Shown: positions 28,253-37,743 of the stretch, one piece after another
How the letters are laid out: each line of letters starts with the position of its first letter
Position numbering within the stretch: position 1 is the first letter of the stretch
NCBI GenBank assembly: GCA_023443625.1
Contig: JAEZTQ010000005.1
Span: 143,322-207,321 of the forward strand
Source of the DNA: Bacillota bacterium
GTDB lineage: Bacteria; Bacillota_A; Clostridia; Lachnospirales; Lachnospiraceae
Direction: 5' to 3'
DNA length: 64,000 bases
Notes under the pieces: generated by a model
The model's database searches: none
What the model was told of the DNA's origin: nothing
What the model saw: the letters and a program-made list of their open reading frames with translations, nothing else
Program-made: the position numbers and the translations under genes

Positions 28253-28592
28253 TACTTTTGCCAAATTGCTTCAATTATTAAAATAAAATCTTTAATCGGA
28301 AAGTTTTTATTTAGATTAGGTATTAAGTATTAGAGTTAAATCAAGAAATCGACGGAAACCATGAACCCAACTGACATGATAACAGAATATAAAGATATTC
28401 ATATTATATCAAAAGCAGCTCCCTATGTAAATAGAAGCCATTCTGTCATTTCGCTGAATTTTTCTCTCTATTCTGTATACTTATACCATAACCCTCTTTT
28501 CACAACTTCAAGATAATGAAATGATAAGAGGGCTTTATCCAGCATAAGAGCAATATAATGATAATTATACTTTAGAAATTATCTATAGGTAT
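28253..28592. other. Intergenic region between ilvA and recA
   Basis: AT-rich, no coding frame. A weak stem (CCCTCTTTTCA near 28492 with TGATAAGAGGG near 28522) could end the ilvA transcript but lacks a U-run. Nothing else recognised. Confidence 0.4.
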
Positions 28593-29810
28593 TTAGTATA
28601 CCTTATTCGGCATTACTATCTTGGGGTTATATCCATGATCCATTAATGTCTGAACAATCTGCTGCTTGTGTTCCTGTCCAAAGGTCTCCATGGTGATTGT
28701 CAGCTCAACAGCACTATTACGGTTAATGCTTACAAATTGGTTGTGATCCAGACGAATTACATTACCCTGAGCCTTTGCGATAATTGAGGCTACATTCACT
28801 AACTCACCCGGTCTATCTGGAAGCAATACCGATACGGTAAATACTCTTCCTCTCTGGATTAGACCATGCTGAACTATGGAGGACACAGTAATTATGTCCA
28901 TATTACCCCCACTTAAAATAGAGACAATTTTTTTGTTTTTACAATCCAGATGTTTTAGAGCTGCAACGGTTAATAAGCCGGAATTTTCAACTACCATTTT
29001 ATGATTTTCCATCATATCCAGGAAATTTACAATAAGCTCTTGATCTTCTATTGTGATAATATCATCAACATTTTGCTTGATGTAGGGGAAGACAACATCT
29101 CCTGGAGTTTTAACTGCAGTACCATCTGCAATTGTATCAACTAGCGGAAGGGTAACAACTTCACCGGCTGCTAAGGATGCTTTCATACAGGCTGCACCAG
29201 CGGGCTCAACTCCTATAACTGTAATATTAGGATTAAGCATTTTTGCCAAGGTAGCTACTCCTGCCAGTAATCCTCCCCCTCCAACAGGAGCAAGAATGAT
29301 ATCAACGGTGGGTAAATCCTTAAATATTTCCATTGCAATTGTACCCTGACCCGTAGCTACAAGCTCATCATTAAAGGGATGAATAAAGGTATAGCCCTTC
29401 TCTTCTGCCAGTTTTAAAGCATGTGCGCAAGCTTCATCATAAACATCTCCATATAGAATTACTTCTGCACCATAGCCCTTTGTTCGATTAACCTTAATTA
29501 AAGGTGTTGTAGAAGGCATAACAATAATAGCCTTTACACCGTAGAGCTTCGCTGCATAAGCAACTCCCTGGGCATGGTTTCCTGCAGATGCAGTAACCAA
29601 ACCCCGCTTTCTTTCTTCTTTGGTCAAGGTGCTAATCTTATAATAGGCTCCACGAACCTTATAGGCACCTGTAAACTGCATATTCTCTGGTTTTAAGTAT
29701 ACCTTATTACCCGTTGTATCGGAAAAATAGTCACTATAAACCAGTTCCGTACGAAGAATTACTTTCTTGACCGCTTCTGTTGCTTCCTCAAATTTCTCTA
29801 ACGTCATCAT
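28593..29810 (-). CDS. ilvA: Threonine ammonia-lyase (threonine dehydratase)
   Basis: A pyridoxal-phosphate enzyme that deaminates threonine to 2-oxobutanoate. The PLP lysine is in FTGAYKVRGAYYK, the phosphate-binding loop is GGGGLLAG, and SAGNHAQGVA is present. A C-terminal ACT-like domain (VSVLLPDRPGELVNVASII) of about 80 residues follows, as in the 400-residue TdcB/IlvA type. The start follows GGAGGGTAATATC. It lies downstream of ftsY by about 80 bp. Biosynthetic or catabolic use is not resolved by sequence alone. Confidence 0.93.
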   Translation of the reverse strand: MMTLEKFEEATEAVKKVILRTELVYSDYFSDTTGNKVYLKPENMQFTGAYKVRGAYYKISTLTKEERKRGLVTASAGNHAQGVAYAAKLYGVKAIIVMPSTTPLIKVNRTKGYGAEVILYGDVYDEACAHALKLAEEKGYTFIHPFNDELVATGQGTIAMEIFKDLPTVDIILAPVGGGGLLAGVATLAKMLNPNITVIGVEPAGAACMKASLAAGEVVTLPLVDTIADGTAVKTPGDVVFPYIKQNVDDIITIEDQELIVNFLDMMENHKMVVENSGLLTVAALKHLDCKNKKIVSILSGGNMDIITVSSIVQHGLIQRGRVFTVSVLLPDRPGELVNVASIIAKAQGNVIRLDHNQFVSINRNSAVELTITMETFGQEHKQQIVQTLMDHGYNPKIVMPNKVY

Positions 29811-29887
29811 GATATTACCCTCCATTACGTGCTAAGCAAACTTCATACTTTAAGCACAATCTATAAACCGTCCAGGATTATCTACCT

Positions 29888-30817
29888 CTATTCTACTTTT
29901 TGAAATAATGCATTTATAAAATCATCTGCACTAAATTTCTGTAGATCATCGATTTTTTCTCCTATACCTATATATTTAACAGGAATTCCTAGTTCTGATT
30001 GTATTGCGATAGCAATTCCACCCTTGGCAGTTCCATCCAGCTTTGTTAATACGATGCCTGTTATGTCTGCCACTTCATTAAATTCTTTTGCCTGGGCTAA
30101 GGCATTCTGTCCAGTAGTTCCATCTAATACCACAAGGGTTTCACGGTATGCCTCAGGATACTCACGTTCAATAACACGATCAATCTTTTTTAATTCTTCC
30201 ATAAGATTTTTCTTATTATGAAGACGTCCTGCCGTATCACAGAGAAGAATATCAATATCCCTTGCTTTGGCAGCCTTCACGGCATCATAAATAACCGCTG
30301 CAGGGTCGGAACCTTCTTTTTGAGAAATGATGCCTACATTTGCCCTATGAGCCCATTCTGTAAGCTGTTCGATAGCTGCCGCTCGAAAAGTATCTGCCGC
30401 CGCCACCATAACCTTTTTACCTTTATCCTTCATCTGACCTGCTAATTTACCAACAGAGGTTGTCTTACCAACTCCATTAACACCAATGAGCAATACAACA
30501 GACTTCTGGTTTTCAAAGTCATAGGCGGTTTCTTTCAACTGCATTTGCTCTTTCATGCTGTTAATTAATAGCTGCCTGCACTCACTAGGATCCTTGATTT
30601 TATTTTCTTTAACTTTCTGTCTAAGATTTTCAATAATAGCTGTTGTCGTATTAATCCCTATATCCGCCATAATCAGAGTTTCTTCCAGTTCCTCATAGAA
30701 ATCATCATCTATGCTGGAGAAACCGCTAAAAATAGCATCTATACCATGTGCAATGCTATTTCTGGTCTTAGATAAGCCTTGTACTAATTTGCCAAAAAAA
30801 CCTGTTTTTTCTCCCAT
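29888..30817 (-). CDS. ftsY: Signal recognition particle receptor FtsY
   Basis: FtsY is the SRP receptor GTPase at the membrane. The 309-residue protein has the N domain and G domain but no long acidic A domain, as usual in Firmicutes. Motifs: GVNGVGKTTS P-loop, DTFRAAAIEQL, DTAGRL, TKLDGTAKGG and the closing GIGEKIDDLQKF. GGAGATTTGT supports the ATG. It follows smc by about 100 bp, the typical rnc-smc-ftsY order. Confidence 0.98.
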   Translation of the reverse strand: MGEKTGFFGKLVQGLSKTRNSIAHGIDAIFSGFSSIDDDFYEELEETLIMADIGINTTTAIIENLRQKVKENKIKDPSECRQLLINSMKEQMQLKETAYDFENQKSVVLLIGVNGVGKTTSVGKLAGQMKDKGKKVMVAAADTFRAAAIEQLTEWAHRANVGIISQKEGSDPAAVIYDAVKAAKARDIDILLCDTAGRLHNKKNLMEELKKIDRVIEREYPEAYRETLVVLDGTTGQNALAQAKEFNEVADITGIVLTKLDGTAKGGIAIAIQSELGIPVKYIGIGEKIDDLQKFSADDFINALFQKVE

Positions 30818-30921
30818 ACAAATCTCCATTCTACCAAGGCACCACTAATTTGGGTGTCCGTATTATATTTACAAAGTGAATTGTCTTAGGGATAGAACTG
30901 TCTATCACTAAAACACTTAAA

Positions 30922-33900
30922 TTATTTATCTAGCTCATTCTCAATTAAGTTAACAGAAACCAAGGTGGATACGCCTTTTTCCTGCATGGTAATACCATAT
31001 AAAATATCTGCAGAAGCCATGGTTCCTCTTCGATGTGTAATAACTATAAATTGTGTATCCTTGGTTAATTTATTCAGATATTTAGCAAAACGCTTTACAT
31101 TTGAATCATCCAAAGCAGCTTCAATTTCGTCTAAGAGACAGAAGGGAGAAGGTTTTAAGTTCTGGATTGCAAATAGTAAGGAAATTGCTGTCAATGCCTT
31201 TTCGCCACCGGATAGCTGCATCATATTCTGAAGTTTCTTGCCAGGAGGCTGAGCATTAATACGAATTCCGGCTTCCAGAATATCCTCATTCTCTGTTAAT
31301 TCCAAATCGGCTTTACCACCACCAAAGAGTTCACCGAATACTACGTCAAACTGCTCATTGATAGCTTTAAACTTTTCACTAAATTGAATTCGCATCTCTG
31401 TGTCAAGCTCTTGAATGATTTGCAGAAGTACCTCCTCTGCCTTGATTAAATCTTCTCTTTGCTCTGATAAAAATTCATACCGCTCAGACAAATTCTTATA
31501 GTCCTCAATGGCATTGACATTAACATCACCCAGCTCTTTTATTTTTGCCTTAATCTCACCAACTAACTTCTTGGCTTGAGTAAGACTGATGTCATCATCA
31601 ATGGGAATATTTAAGGCTGTTGTATATGTAAGCTCATATTCCTCCCACATATAACTCATCTGCTGGTCAGTTTGTTCTTGCAGCTTATCCTTTTGGCCAT
31701 TCAAACGATAGCATTCCTTATCCAGTTCATTCATCCTGCTTGAAAGCTCTTCTCTTTTTGCAAAGAAGCTCTTGTGGATACTAGTAATATGCTCTTTTTC
31801 TTTCGTTTTAGTTTTAATCTTATCTTCCAGTTCCATAATAGCTTGCTGGTAGTTCTTAATAACACTTTCTGTCTGGCTAATAATTTGCTTCTTTTCATCT
31901 ACCGCTTGAGAAGCCTTTTGGATGTCACCCTTTAATGAAGCCTCTTCCTCAAAGAGTTTTTCCATCTCTCTCTTAACACGCTTTACGTTCTCTAGTATGA
32001 ATTGATTGTTTTGCTCTAAAGAGGATAATTCCAGCTTTAACTGGGAGGTCTTATCCACTGCCCCCTGTTCTTTTTCTCTTTCTACTCCAAGAAGCTTGGT
32101 AAGCTGTTCAATCCTATCTTCTTTTTCTTTATTTAGCTGAGAGTTTTGAGAGAGGGATAGGGTTAATTTATCTAAATTATCCTTTAAGTCCTTCGCTTGA
32201 ATTTCTATTTCGCTAAGTTCTCGTAAATATTCCTGATATACAGCCTCATACTCCCTTTTCCTTACTAATTCTCTGTCTAAATTCATTTTAGCAGTATTCT
32301 GCTCTAAGAATTTATCTTGCAAGAGTAGTTTTATACTTTCTAAATTTGTACGATGCTTAGACTTAGCTTCCTTATATTCTTCTTTACTTTGAAGTAAATC
32401 AGTAGACTTTTCCTTTAGGGAAGCAACAACTTCTTCCATTTCCTCTATCTCACGTCTTCTTCCTAAAAGGTTGCTGGCATTTTTATAAGCTCCACCAGAG
32501 ATTGAACCGCCGGGAGTTAATAATTCACCCTCAAGGGTTACAATTCTTAAGCTGTAATTATATTTTTTGGCAATGATTGTAGCATGATCGATATGATCAA
32601 CAACAATAATTTTACCGAGAAGGTAGCCAATTAATGCATTAAATTTATTATCTGCCTCTACCAAATTGCTGGCAACTCCCAGAACCCCTGGTTCCTTAAG
32701 AACCCTATCATTATGAATGCCTGTACCTGAGGATATATTCGTAAGAGGTAAAAAGGTCGCTCTACCAAACTTATTCTTCTTTAAATATGCAATAAGTTCT
32801 TTGGCTGTAGCTTCATTATCCGTAACGATATTTTGAATAGTTCCGCCAAGGGCAGTCTCAATGGCTGTCTCATAGGTTTTTTCCACCTTAATGATATCAG
32901 CTACAACTCCGACTATACCCTTTAGTACTGCCTTACGCTCCATAACCTTCTTTATACTGATGCCGTAGCCTTCGTAACGTTCCGTTAAGTTCATTAATGA
33001 TTCTAAACGAGATTTTTCACCCAAGAATTGTGCTTGTACCTCGTTATATTCCCTACTAACACCATCAATCTGGGCCTGGATATCAATAAGGGATTGCTCT
33101 AATGTATTGCTTTCCTGGGTCTTTTGAAGAATCACCTCTGAAATCCTTTGTATATTGGTTTCACAGCCCTTAATAGCCTCTGAATACTGACTTTCTTCGC
33201 TTTTATTCTTTAATATTTTTTGATTTAATTCTGCTCTGCGGATATTGTTTTGTTCCAGCATGGTCTCATAACGCTGCATATTACTCTTAATTCCGGAATT
33301 AACATTAAGTTGTTCAAATATTTTATTATTACACTCTTCTATTTCCTTGGAATATTTGAGTATGTTTTCTTTAATTTCATTCAATTCAACAAGAGCAGTA
33401 CTGAGTAAGTCATCCATAGCGGATAATTTTTCATCAATTCCTGCTTTTTCCGTCAGATAACTCTTTTCTTCTTCTTTTTTAACTTGGATATCTTGGTTAT
33501 TTGTATGTATGCGATTTTGAATATATTCATCATTTTGAATCAAAGAACTGATTTGTTCCTGTAGAACCTTAATCTCTCCCTCGGATTTCTCAACCCTAAG
33601 CTTTAAATCGTTGTAGCTGTTCTTATCCTCTTCAATGGTTTTATCGCACTCTTCCAACTGTTCTTCCAAACGGACATATTCTTCCTTCGTATTCTCATAC
33701 TCCACCTTGGCCTGATCTAGGTCGGCAGAGGCAATAACTAATTTTTCTTCTAATTGCTCTCTTGAGGTACGAAGCTTGTCATATTCCTTCAAGAATTGAT
33801 TTACTTCAAGATTTTTCAATTCTTCCTTAAGTTTTAAATAAACCTTGGCAACAGCTGACTGCTTTTCTAAAGGGGACAGCTGCTTTTCTATTTCTTTAAT

Positions 33901-34482
33901 AATATCTGTGATACGAGATAAATTCAGTTTCTCTTCTTCTAAATTCTTTTCTGCTGTACTCTTTCTTCTTTTAAATTTAACGATACCTGCCGCTTCATCA
34001 AATAGCTCACGACGATCTTCCGGCTTACCACTTAAGATTTTATCTATCTGGCCTTGTCCAATGATGGAATAGCCTTCTTTACCGATACCCGTATCTAAGA
34101 AAAGTTCATGAACATCCTTAAGACGACAAGTAGATCCATTGATCAAGTATTCACTTTCACCAGAGCGATATACTCTTCTGGCAATGGTTACTTCTTCGTA
34201 ATCAATGGGCAACTTATGATCGGAATTGTCCATGGTTATTGCTACAAAAGCGTAGCCTAAGGGCTTACGGGTCTGTGTTCCAGAGAAAATAACATCCTCC
34301 ATCTTAGCTCCCCTAAGCTGTTTGGCACTTTGTTCACCAAGTACCCATCTTACCGCATCTGCAACATTACTTTTACCACTTCCGTTTGGTCCTACAATTC
34401 CCGTAATACCATCATGAAATTCTAAAACAATCTTATTAGCAAAAGATTTAAAACCATGAATTTCAATACTTTTTAAATACAT
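30922..34482 (-). CDS. smc: Chromosome segregation protein SMC
   Basis: A full-length 1186-residue SMC ATPase. The N-terminal head has [10 protein letters not shown] (Walker A), then two long coiled-coil arms (about residues 170-500 and 670-1000) around a hinge (about 510-660, [13 protein letters not shown] to [10 protein letters not shown]), and the C-terminal head with signature [10 protein letters not shown] and Walker [15 protein letters not shown]. It compacts and separates chromosomes with ScpA and ScpB, which are not in this window. Confidence 0.99.
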   Translation of the reverse strand: MYLKSIEIHGFKSFANKIVLEFHDGITGIVGPNGSGKSNVADAVRWVLGEQSAKQLRGAKMEDVIFSGTQTRKPLGYAFVAITMDNSDHKLPIDYEEVTIARRVYRSGESEYLINGSTCRLKDVHELFLDTGIGKEGYSIIGQGQIDKILSGKPEDRRELFDEAAGIVKFKRRKSTAEKNLEEEKLNLSRITDIIKEIEKQLSPLEKQSAVAKVYLKLKEELKNLEVNQFLKEYDKLRTSREQLEEKLVIASADLDQAKVEYENTKEEYVRLEEQLEECDKTIEEDKNSYNDLKLRVEKSEGEIKVLQEQISSLIQNDEYIQNRIHTNNQDIQVKKEEEKSYLTEKAGIDEKLSAMDDLLSTALVELNEIKENILKYSKEIEECNNKIFEQLNVNSGIKSNMQRYETMLEQNNIRRAELNQKILKNKSEESQYSEAIKGCETNIQRISEVILQKTQESNTLEQSLIDIQAQIDGVSREYNEVQAQFLGEKSRLESLMNLTERYEGYGISIKKVMERKAVLKGIVGVVADIIKVEKTYETAIETALGGTIQNIVTDNEATAKELIAYLKKNKFGRATFLPLTNISSGTGIHNDRVLKEPGVLGVASNLVEADNKFNALIGYLLGKIIVVDHIDHATIIAKKYNYSLRIVTLEGELLTPGGSISGGAYKNASNLLGRRREIEEMEEVVASLKEKSTDLLQSKEEYKEAKSKHRTNLESIKLLLQDKFLEQNTAKMNLDRELVRKREYEAVYQEYLRELSEIEIQAKDLKDNLDKLTLSLSQNSQLNKEKEDRIEQLTKLLGVEREKEQGAVDKTSQLKLELSSLEQNNQFILENVKRVKREMEKLFEEEASLKGDIQKASQAVDEKKQIISQTESVIKNYQQAIMELEDKIKTKTKEKEHITSIHKSFFAKREELSSRMNELDKECYRLNGQKDKLQEQTDQQMSYMWEEYELTYTTALNIPIDDDISLTQAKKLVGEIKAKIKELGDVNVNAIEDYKNLSERYEFLSEQREDLIKAEEVLLQIIQELDTEMRIQFSEKFKAINEQFDVVFGELFGGGKADLELTENEDILEAGIRINAQPPGKKLQNMMQLSGGEKALTAISLLFAIQNLKPSPFCLLDEIEAALDDSNVKRFAKYLNKLTKDTQFIVITHRRGTMASADILYGITMQEKGVSTLVSVNLIENELDK

Positions 34483-34551
34483 TAAAAGTCTCCCATCTAT
34501 TTCTTATATCCGTACACGGACAAAAAAGCAGCTATGTGAACCTTTGTCTGC

Positions 34552-35286
34552 TTATTCCTGCAATGGATTATTCACTTTTGATTTACTTCGCAGTGCTTGG
34601 ATTGCCTGATATGCAGCTTCCTGTTCTGCTCCTTTTTTAGTCCTGCCTACCCCACATCCTATTTCATCATTACCTACGTATACAGCAATCTTAAAGGTTT
34701 TGTTATGATCCGGCCCCTCCTCAGATATAAGTTTGTAACGAAGTTTTTGCTTGTTATTATCATTTTGAATAATTTCTTGTAAAATAGTTTTACTATCGAA
34801 AAAGAGATCTTTATTTTTAATATCAGCAAGTATAAATTCGTGAATAAACTCTTTTGCATTAGTAAAACCACCGTCAAGATAAATAGCACCAATAATAGCC
34901 TCAAGGGTATCGGATAATATGGAATCCCTGTTTCTTCCGCCGGATATATCCTCTCCTTTACCAAGAAGTAGAAAATCGCCAATATTTAAATCTCTGGCAC
35001 ATCTTGATAAAGTCTGCTCGCATACAATGCTGGCTCTAAGCTTTGTTAAGTCACCCTCACTGAGATTGGTATATTCCTTATATACTGTCTCGCTGGTAAT
35101 AAGTTCCAGAACCGCATCTCCCAAGAATTCCAACCGTTCATTATTCTTTTCTTTATCCAGCCGCATCTCATTAGCATAGGAGCTGTGAGTCAATGCATGT
35201 AACAAAATAGTTAGATCAGAAAAATGATACTTGATTCTATCTTCCAATACAAGCAACTTATCGTTTTCCTTTTTGCGCAATTTCAT
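34552..35286 (-). CDS. rnc: Ribonuclease III
   Basis: RNase III cuts double-stranded RNA in rRNA precursors and regulatory RNAs. The catalytic signature NERLEFLGDAVLEL and the later DTLEAIIGAIYLDGG acidic residues are present, followed by a C-terminal dsRNA-binding domain (GVGRTKKGAEQEAAYQAIQAL). The start MKLRKKENDK gives 244 residues; the nearest ribosome site (AAGGAGGT) is 13 bp away, longer than usual, so an upstream non-ATG start remains possible. Confidence 0.97.
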   Translation of the reverse strand: MKLRKKENDKLLVLEDRIKYHFSDLTILLHALTHSSYANEMRLDKEKNNERLEFLGDAVLELITSETVYKEYTNLSEGDLTKLRASIVCEQTLSRCARDLNIGDFLLLGKGEDISGGRNRDSILSDTLEAIIGAIYLDGGFTNAKEFIHEFILADIKNKDLFFDSKTILQEIIQNDNNKQKLRYKLISEEGPDHNKTFKIAVYVGNDEIGCGVGRTKKGAEQEAAYQAIQALRSKSKVNNPLQE

Positions 35287-35334
35287 GTATTTAAATAATA
35301 CCTCCTTCCCATAATTAATCTGCAAGCCTATATG

Positions 35335-35375
35335 AAAAGCCCATAAATAAGGCAAGCCTTATTCACAGGGCTTTT
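35335..35375. terminator. Terminator between acpP and rnc
   Basis: AAAAGCCC and GGGCTTTT flank an inner perfect stem AATAAGGC / GCCTTATT. With A and T runs on either side it can act in both directions; it ends the plsX-acpP unit. Confidence 0.85.
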
Positions 35376-35450
35376 ATTTAACATATTTTATTATTTACAA
35401 ATTCATCAATATTGATTTATAGTTTAACAAATAAAAATCAAAAAATATAC

Positions 35451-35684
35451 CTAATTATTCATTGCATTCTTAATCTGCTCAATTGCATCTCCAACAGTAA
35501 CGATGTTCTCTGCCTCTTCATTTGCAATTTCGATATCAAACTCTTCTTCAATACCCATAATTATCTGAAACACATCCAGTGAATCAGCACCTAGATCATC
35601 CACAAAAGTGGTCTCCGTAGTAATCTCATCTTCGTCTACATTTAATACTTCGCTAATAATTTTTTGTAATTTTTCAAATTCCAT
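35451..35684 (-). CDS. acpP: Acyl carrier protein
   Basis: A 77-residue acyl carrier protein. The phosphopantetheine serine is in DDLGADSLDVFQIIMGIEEEF. It carries growing fatty acyl chains. It follows plsX by 20 bp. PlsX uses acyl-ACP as substrate, so the pair is functionally coherent. Confidence 0.98.
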   Translation of the reverse strand: MEFEKLQKIISEVLNVDEDEITTETTFVDDLGADSLDVFQIIMGIEEEFDIEIANEEAENIVTVGDAIEQIKNAMNN

Positions 35685-35704
35685 AACAATTCACCCTTCT
35701 TTTA

Positions 35705-36715
35705 TTATTCATTATTATTAAGTTTGTTTTTAATCTTATCATTTATATGCTGCTTAGTAAATGTTACACATTGTATAATAGAATTACTTATTTCAACACT
35801 TTTAGAATTACCATGTGTTTTTACCACTAGACCATTTAATCCCAGCAATGGAGCACCACCATATTTCGATGAATCAAAGTCTTTTAAGGTTTCTTTTAAA
35901 GCCGGCTTACATAATAGAGCTCCGATTTTACTTTTCGTTGTACTCATTAGCCCTGTCTTTATTTTCTTCACTAATGCTGTTCCTAAGCCCTCATACAGTT
36001 TAAGTATAACATTACCTACAAATGCCTCACATACAATAACATCTGCACCACCGTTAGGGATTTCTCTTGCTTCAATACTTCCGATAAAATTAATATCATT
36101 ACAGTTTTTCAAAAGAGGAAAGGTTTCTTTCACTAGCATATTACCTTTCTCTTCTTCAGCTCCAATATTTACAATAGCAACTCTTGGGTTCTTTATTCCA
36201 ATAACATTCTCCATATAAATGGATCCCATTTTGGCAAACTGAACCAAATGAGAAGATCTTGCGTCTACATTAGCTCCACAGTCCACTAGCAAGGAGACAC
36301 CATTCACCGTAGGAATTAAAGGTGCGAGGGGTGGTCTCTCCACTCCAGGTATTCTTCCTATAATCAGCTGACCACCAGCTAATACTGCTCCGGTGCTACC
36401 AGCTGAGACAAATGCATCTGCTTCTCCATGCTTAACCATGTTCATCGCTACTACAATAGAGGAGTTTTTCTTACGTCTAATTGCCATAACCGGTGCTTCA
36501 TTATTCGTTATGATTTCAGGCGCATGTACGACCGTAATACGTTCTTTGTCATAATTATACTCCCGTAATCCCTTTAAAATAACCTCTTCATCGCCAGTAA
36601 GAATTACTTTAATATCTGTATTCTCTGATATCGCTAGCACTGCTCCTTTAATTATCTCAGCAGGTGCGTTATCGCCGCCCATGGCATCAACTGCAACCGT
36701 AATTAATTTCTGCAT
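35705..36715 (-). CDS. plsX: Phosphate acyltransferase PlsX
   Basis: PlsX turns acyl-ACP plus phosphate into acyl phosphate, the donor for PlsY. The 336-residue protein begins ITVAVDAMGGDNAPAEIIKG and contains the family motifs SAGSTGAVLAGG and FVGNVILKLYEG. GGAGGATAAT precedes the ATG. Together with plsY and gpsA elsewhere in this window it gives the full route to lysophosphatidic acid. Confidence 0.98.
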   Translation of the reverse strand: MQKLITVAVDAMGGDNAPAEIIKGAVLAISENTDIKVILTGDEEVILKGLREYNYDKERITVVHAPEIITNNEAPVMAIRRKKNSSIVVAMNMVKHGEADAFVSAGSTGAVLAGGQLIIGRIPGVERPPLAPLIPTVNGVSLLVDCGANVDARSSHLVQFAKMGSIYMENVIGIKNPRVAIVNIGAEEEKGNMLVKETFPLLKNCNDINFIGSIEAREIPNGGADVIVCEAFVGNVILKLYEGLGTALVKKIKTGLMSTTKSKIGALLCKPALKETLKDFDSSKYGGAPLLGLNGLVVKTHGNSKSVEISNSIIQCVTFTKQHINDKIKNKLNNNE

Positions 36716-36884
36716 ATTATCCTCCGTTCATAGCTAATAAACTTATAATACGTAGTATACATATGACAATGTTAGCTAATCTATTAAACAATATACTCGA
36801 TATCATTACAAAAATCAACCACATTTTTGAACTGTTTGTATCAAGCATTTATTGGCAAAAAGAAATGGTTCTAAATATAGTAAT

Positions 36885-36911
36885 GGAGCGGGATTTAGAA
36901 AATCCCGCTCC
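36885..36911 (-). terminator. Hairpin downstream of cheR
   Basis: A perfect 12-bp GC-rich stem (GGAGCGGGATTT and AAATCCCGCTCC) with a three-base loop lies 23 bp past the cheR stop. The U-run after it on the minus strand is poor (CATTACTATATT), so termination may be inefficient. Confidence 0.7.
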
Positions 36912-36933
36912 AGACAAAAACCTTTTGTTATTA

Positions 36934-37713
36934 TTATGCTTTCTTATAAAAAAACGATTTATAATTATTAAAACCTATTTGCTGCGATTGAATGATCTGT
37001 TCTGTGCTTCCTACAAATAAAAGTGCATCCTTTTTCAGTGCTTTATGAAAATCTACATAAATTTTATTCTTAGCCTCATCAGTGAAATAAATAAGGACAT
37101 TACGGCACACAATCAAATCACAACTAGAAGGATATGGATCCTTTAGCAAATCATGCTGTTTAAAATCTACACAGGCTTTTACAGCATCAGAAATCTGATA
37201 TGTTCGGTCATTAATTCTTGTGAAATACTTTTTAAGGAATTCCTCAGGCAACCCTTTCAGGCTTTTTTCATGATAAAGACCTATTTTTGCTTTCTCTAGA
37301 ACTTGTTTATCAATATCAGTAGCAATAATCTTTATCTTGTTTAGAGGAAGAAACTTTGAAAGTAGCATAACCAAGGAATAGGGTTCATCACCAGTGGAAC
37401 AAGCGGCACTCCATATCTTTAAATCCCTTCCGAAACGATCCATTAAACTTGGAAACACTTCCTTCTCAAGAAGCACCCATTGTTCTGGATTACGAAAGAA
37501 CTCCGATACATTAATGGTAATATAATTAATAAATTCATCATATGCTGCTTTATCTGCTTTAAGCTTATTCACATACTCCCCATAAGAACTAATGTTGTGC
37601 TTAGCAATCAGAGCTTCAATACGCCTTTTCATCTGACGTTCTTTATAAGAATTCAAATCAATCTTCGTCATATCATAGATAGATTGTTTAAAAGCTTCAT
37701 AAGTTCCGAGCAA
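36934..37713 (-). CDS. cheR: CheR-type protein-glutamate methyltransferase
   Basis: CheR methylates glutamates on chemoreceptors with S-adenosylmethionine. The 259-residue protein has the N-terminal CheR helix bundle and the C-terminal methyltransferase fold: AACSTGDEPYSLVMLL, ATDIDKQVLEKAK and DLIVCRNVLIYF. It probably starts at TTG after AAAGGAG. No other chemotaxis gene is present; it lies directly downstream of the ispH-rpsA gene. The receptor it serves is unknown. Confidence 0.93.
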   Translation of the reverse strand: MLGTYEAFKQSIYDMTKIDLNSYKERQMKRRIEALIAKHNISSYGEYVNKLKADKAAYDEFINYITINVSEFFRNPEQWVLLEKEVFPSLMDRFGRDLKIWSAACSTGDEPYSLVMLLSKFLPLNKIKIIATDIDKQVLEKAKIGLYHEKSLKGLPEEFLKKYFTRINDRTYQISDAVKACVDFKQHDLLKDPYPSSCDLIVCRNVLIYFTDEAKNKIYVDFHKALKKDALLFVGSTEQIIQSQQIGFNNYKSFFYKKA

Positions 37714-37743
37714 ATCATTTCTCCTTTGTTCTATGATGTCTTA

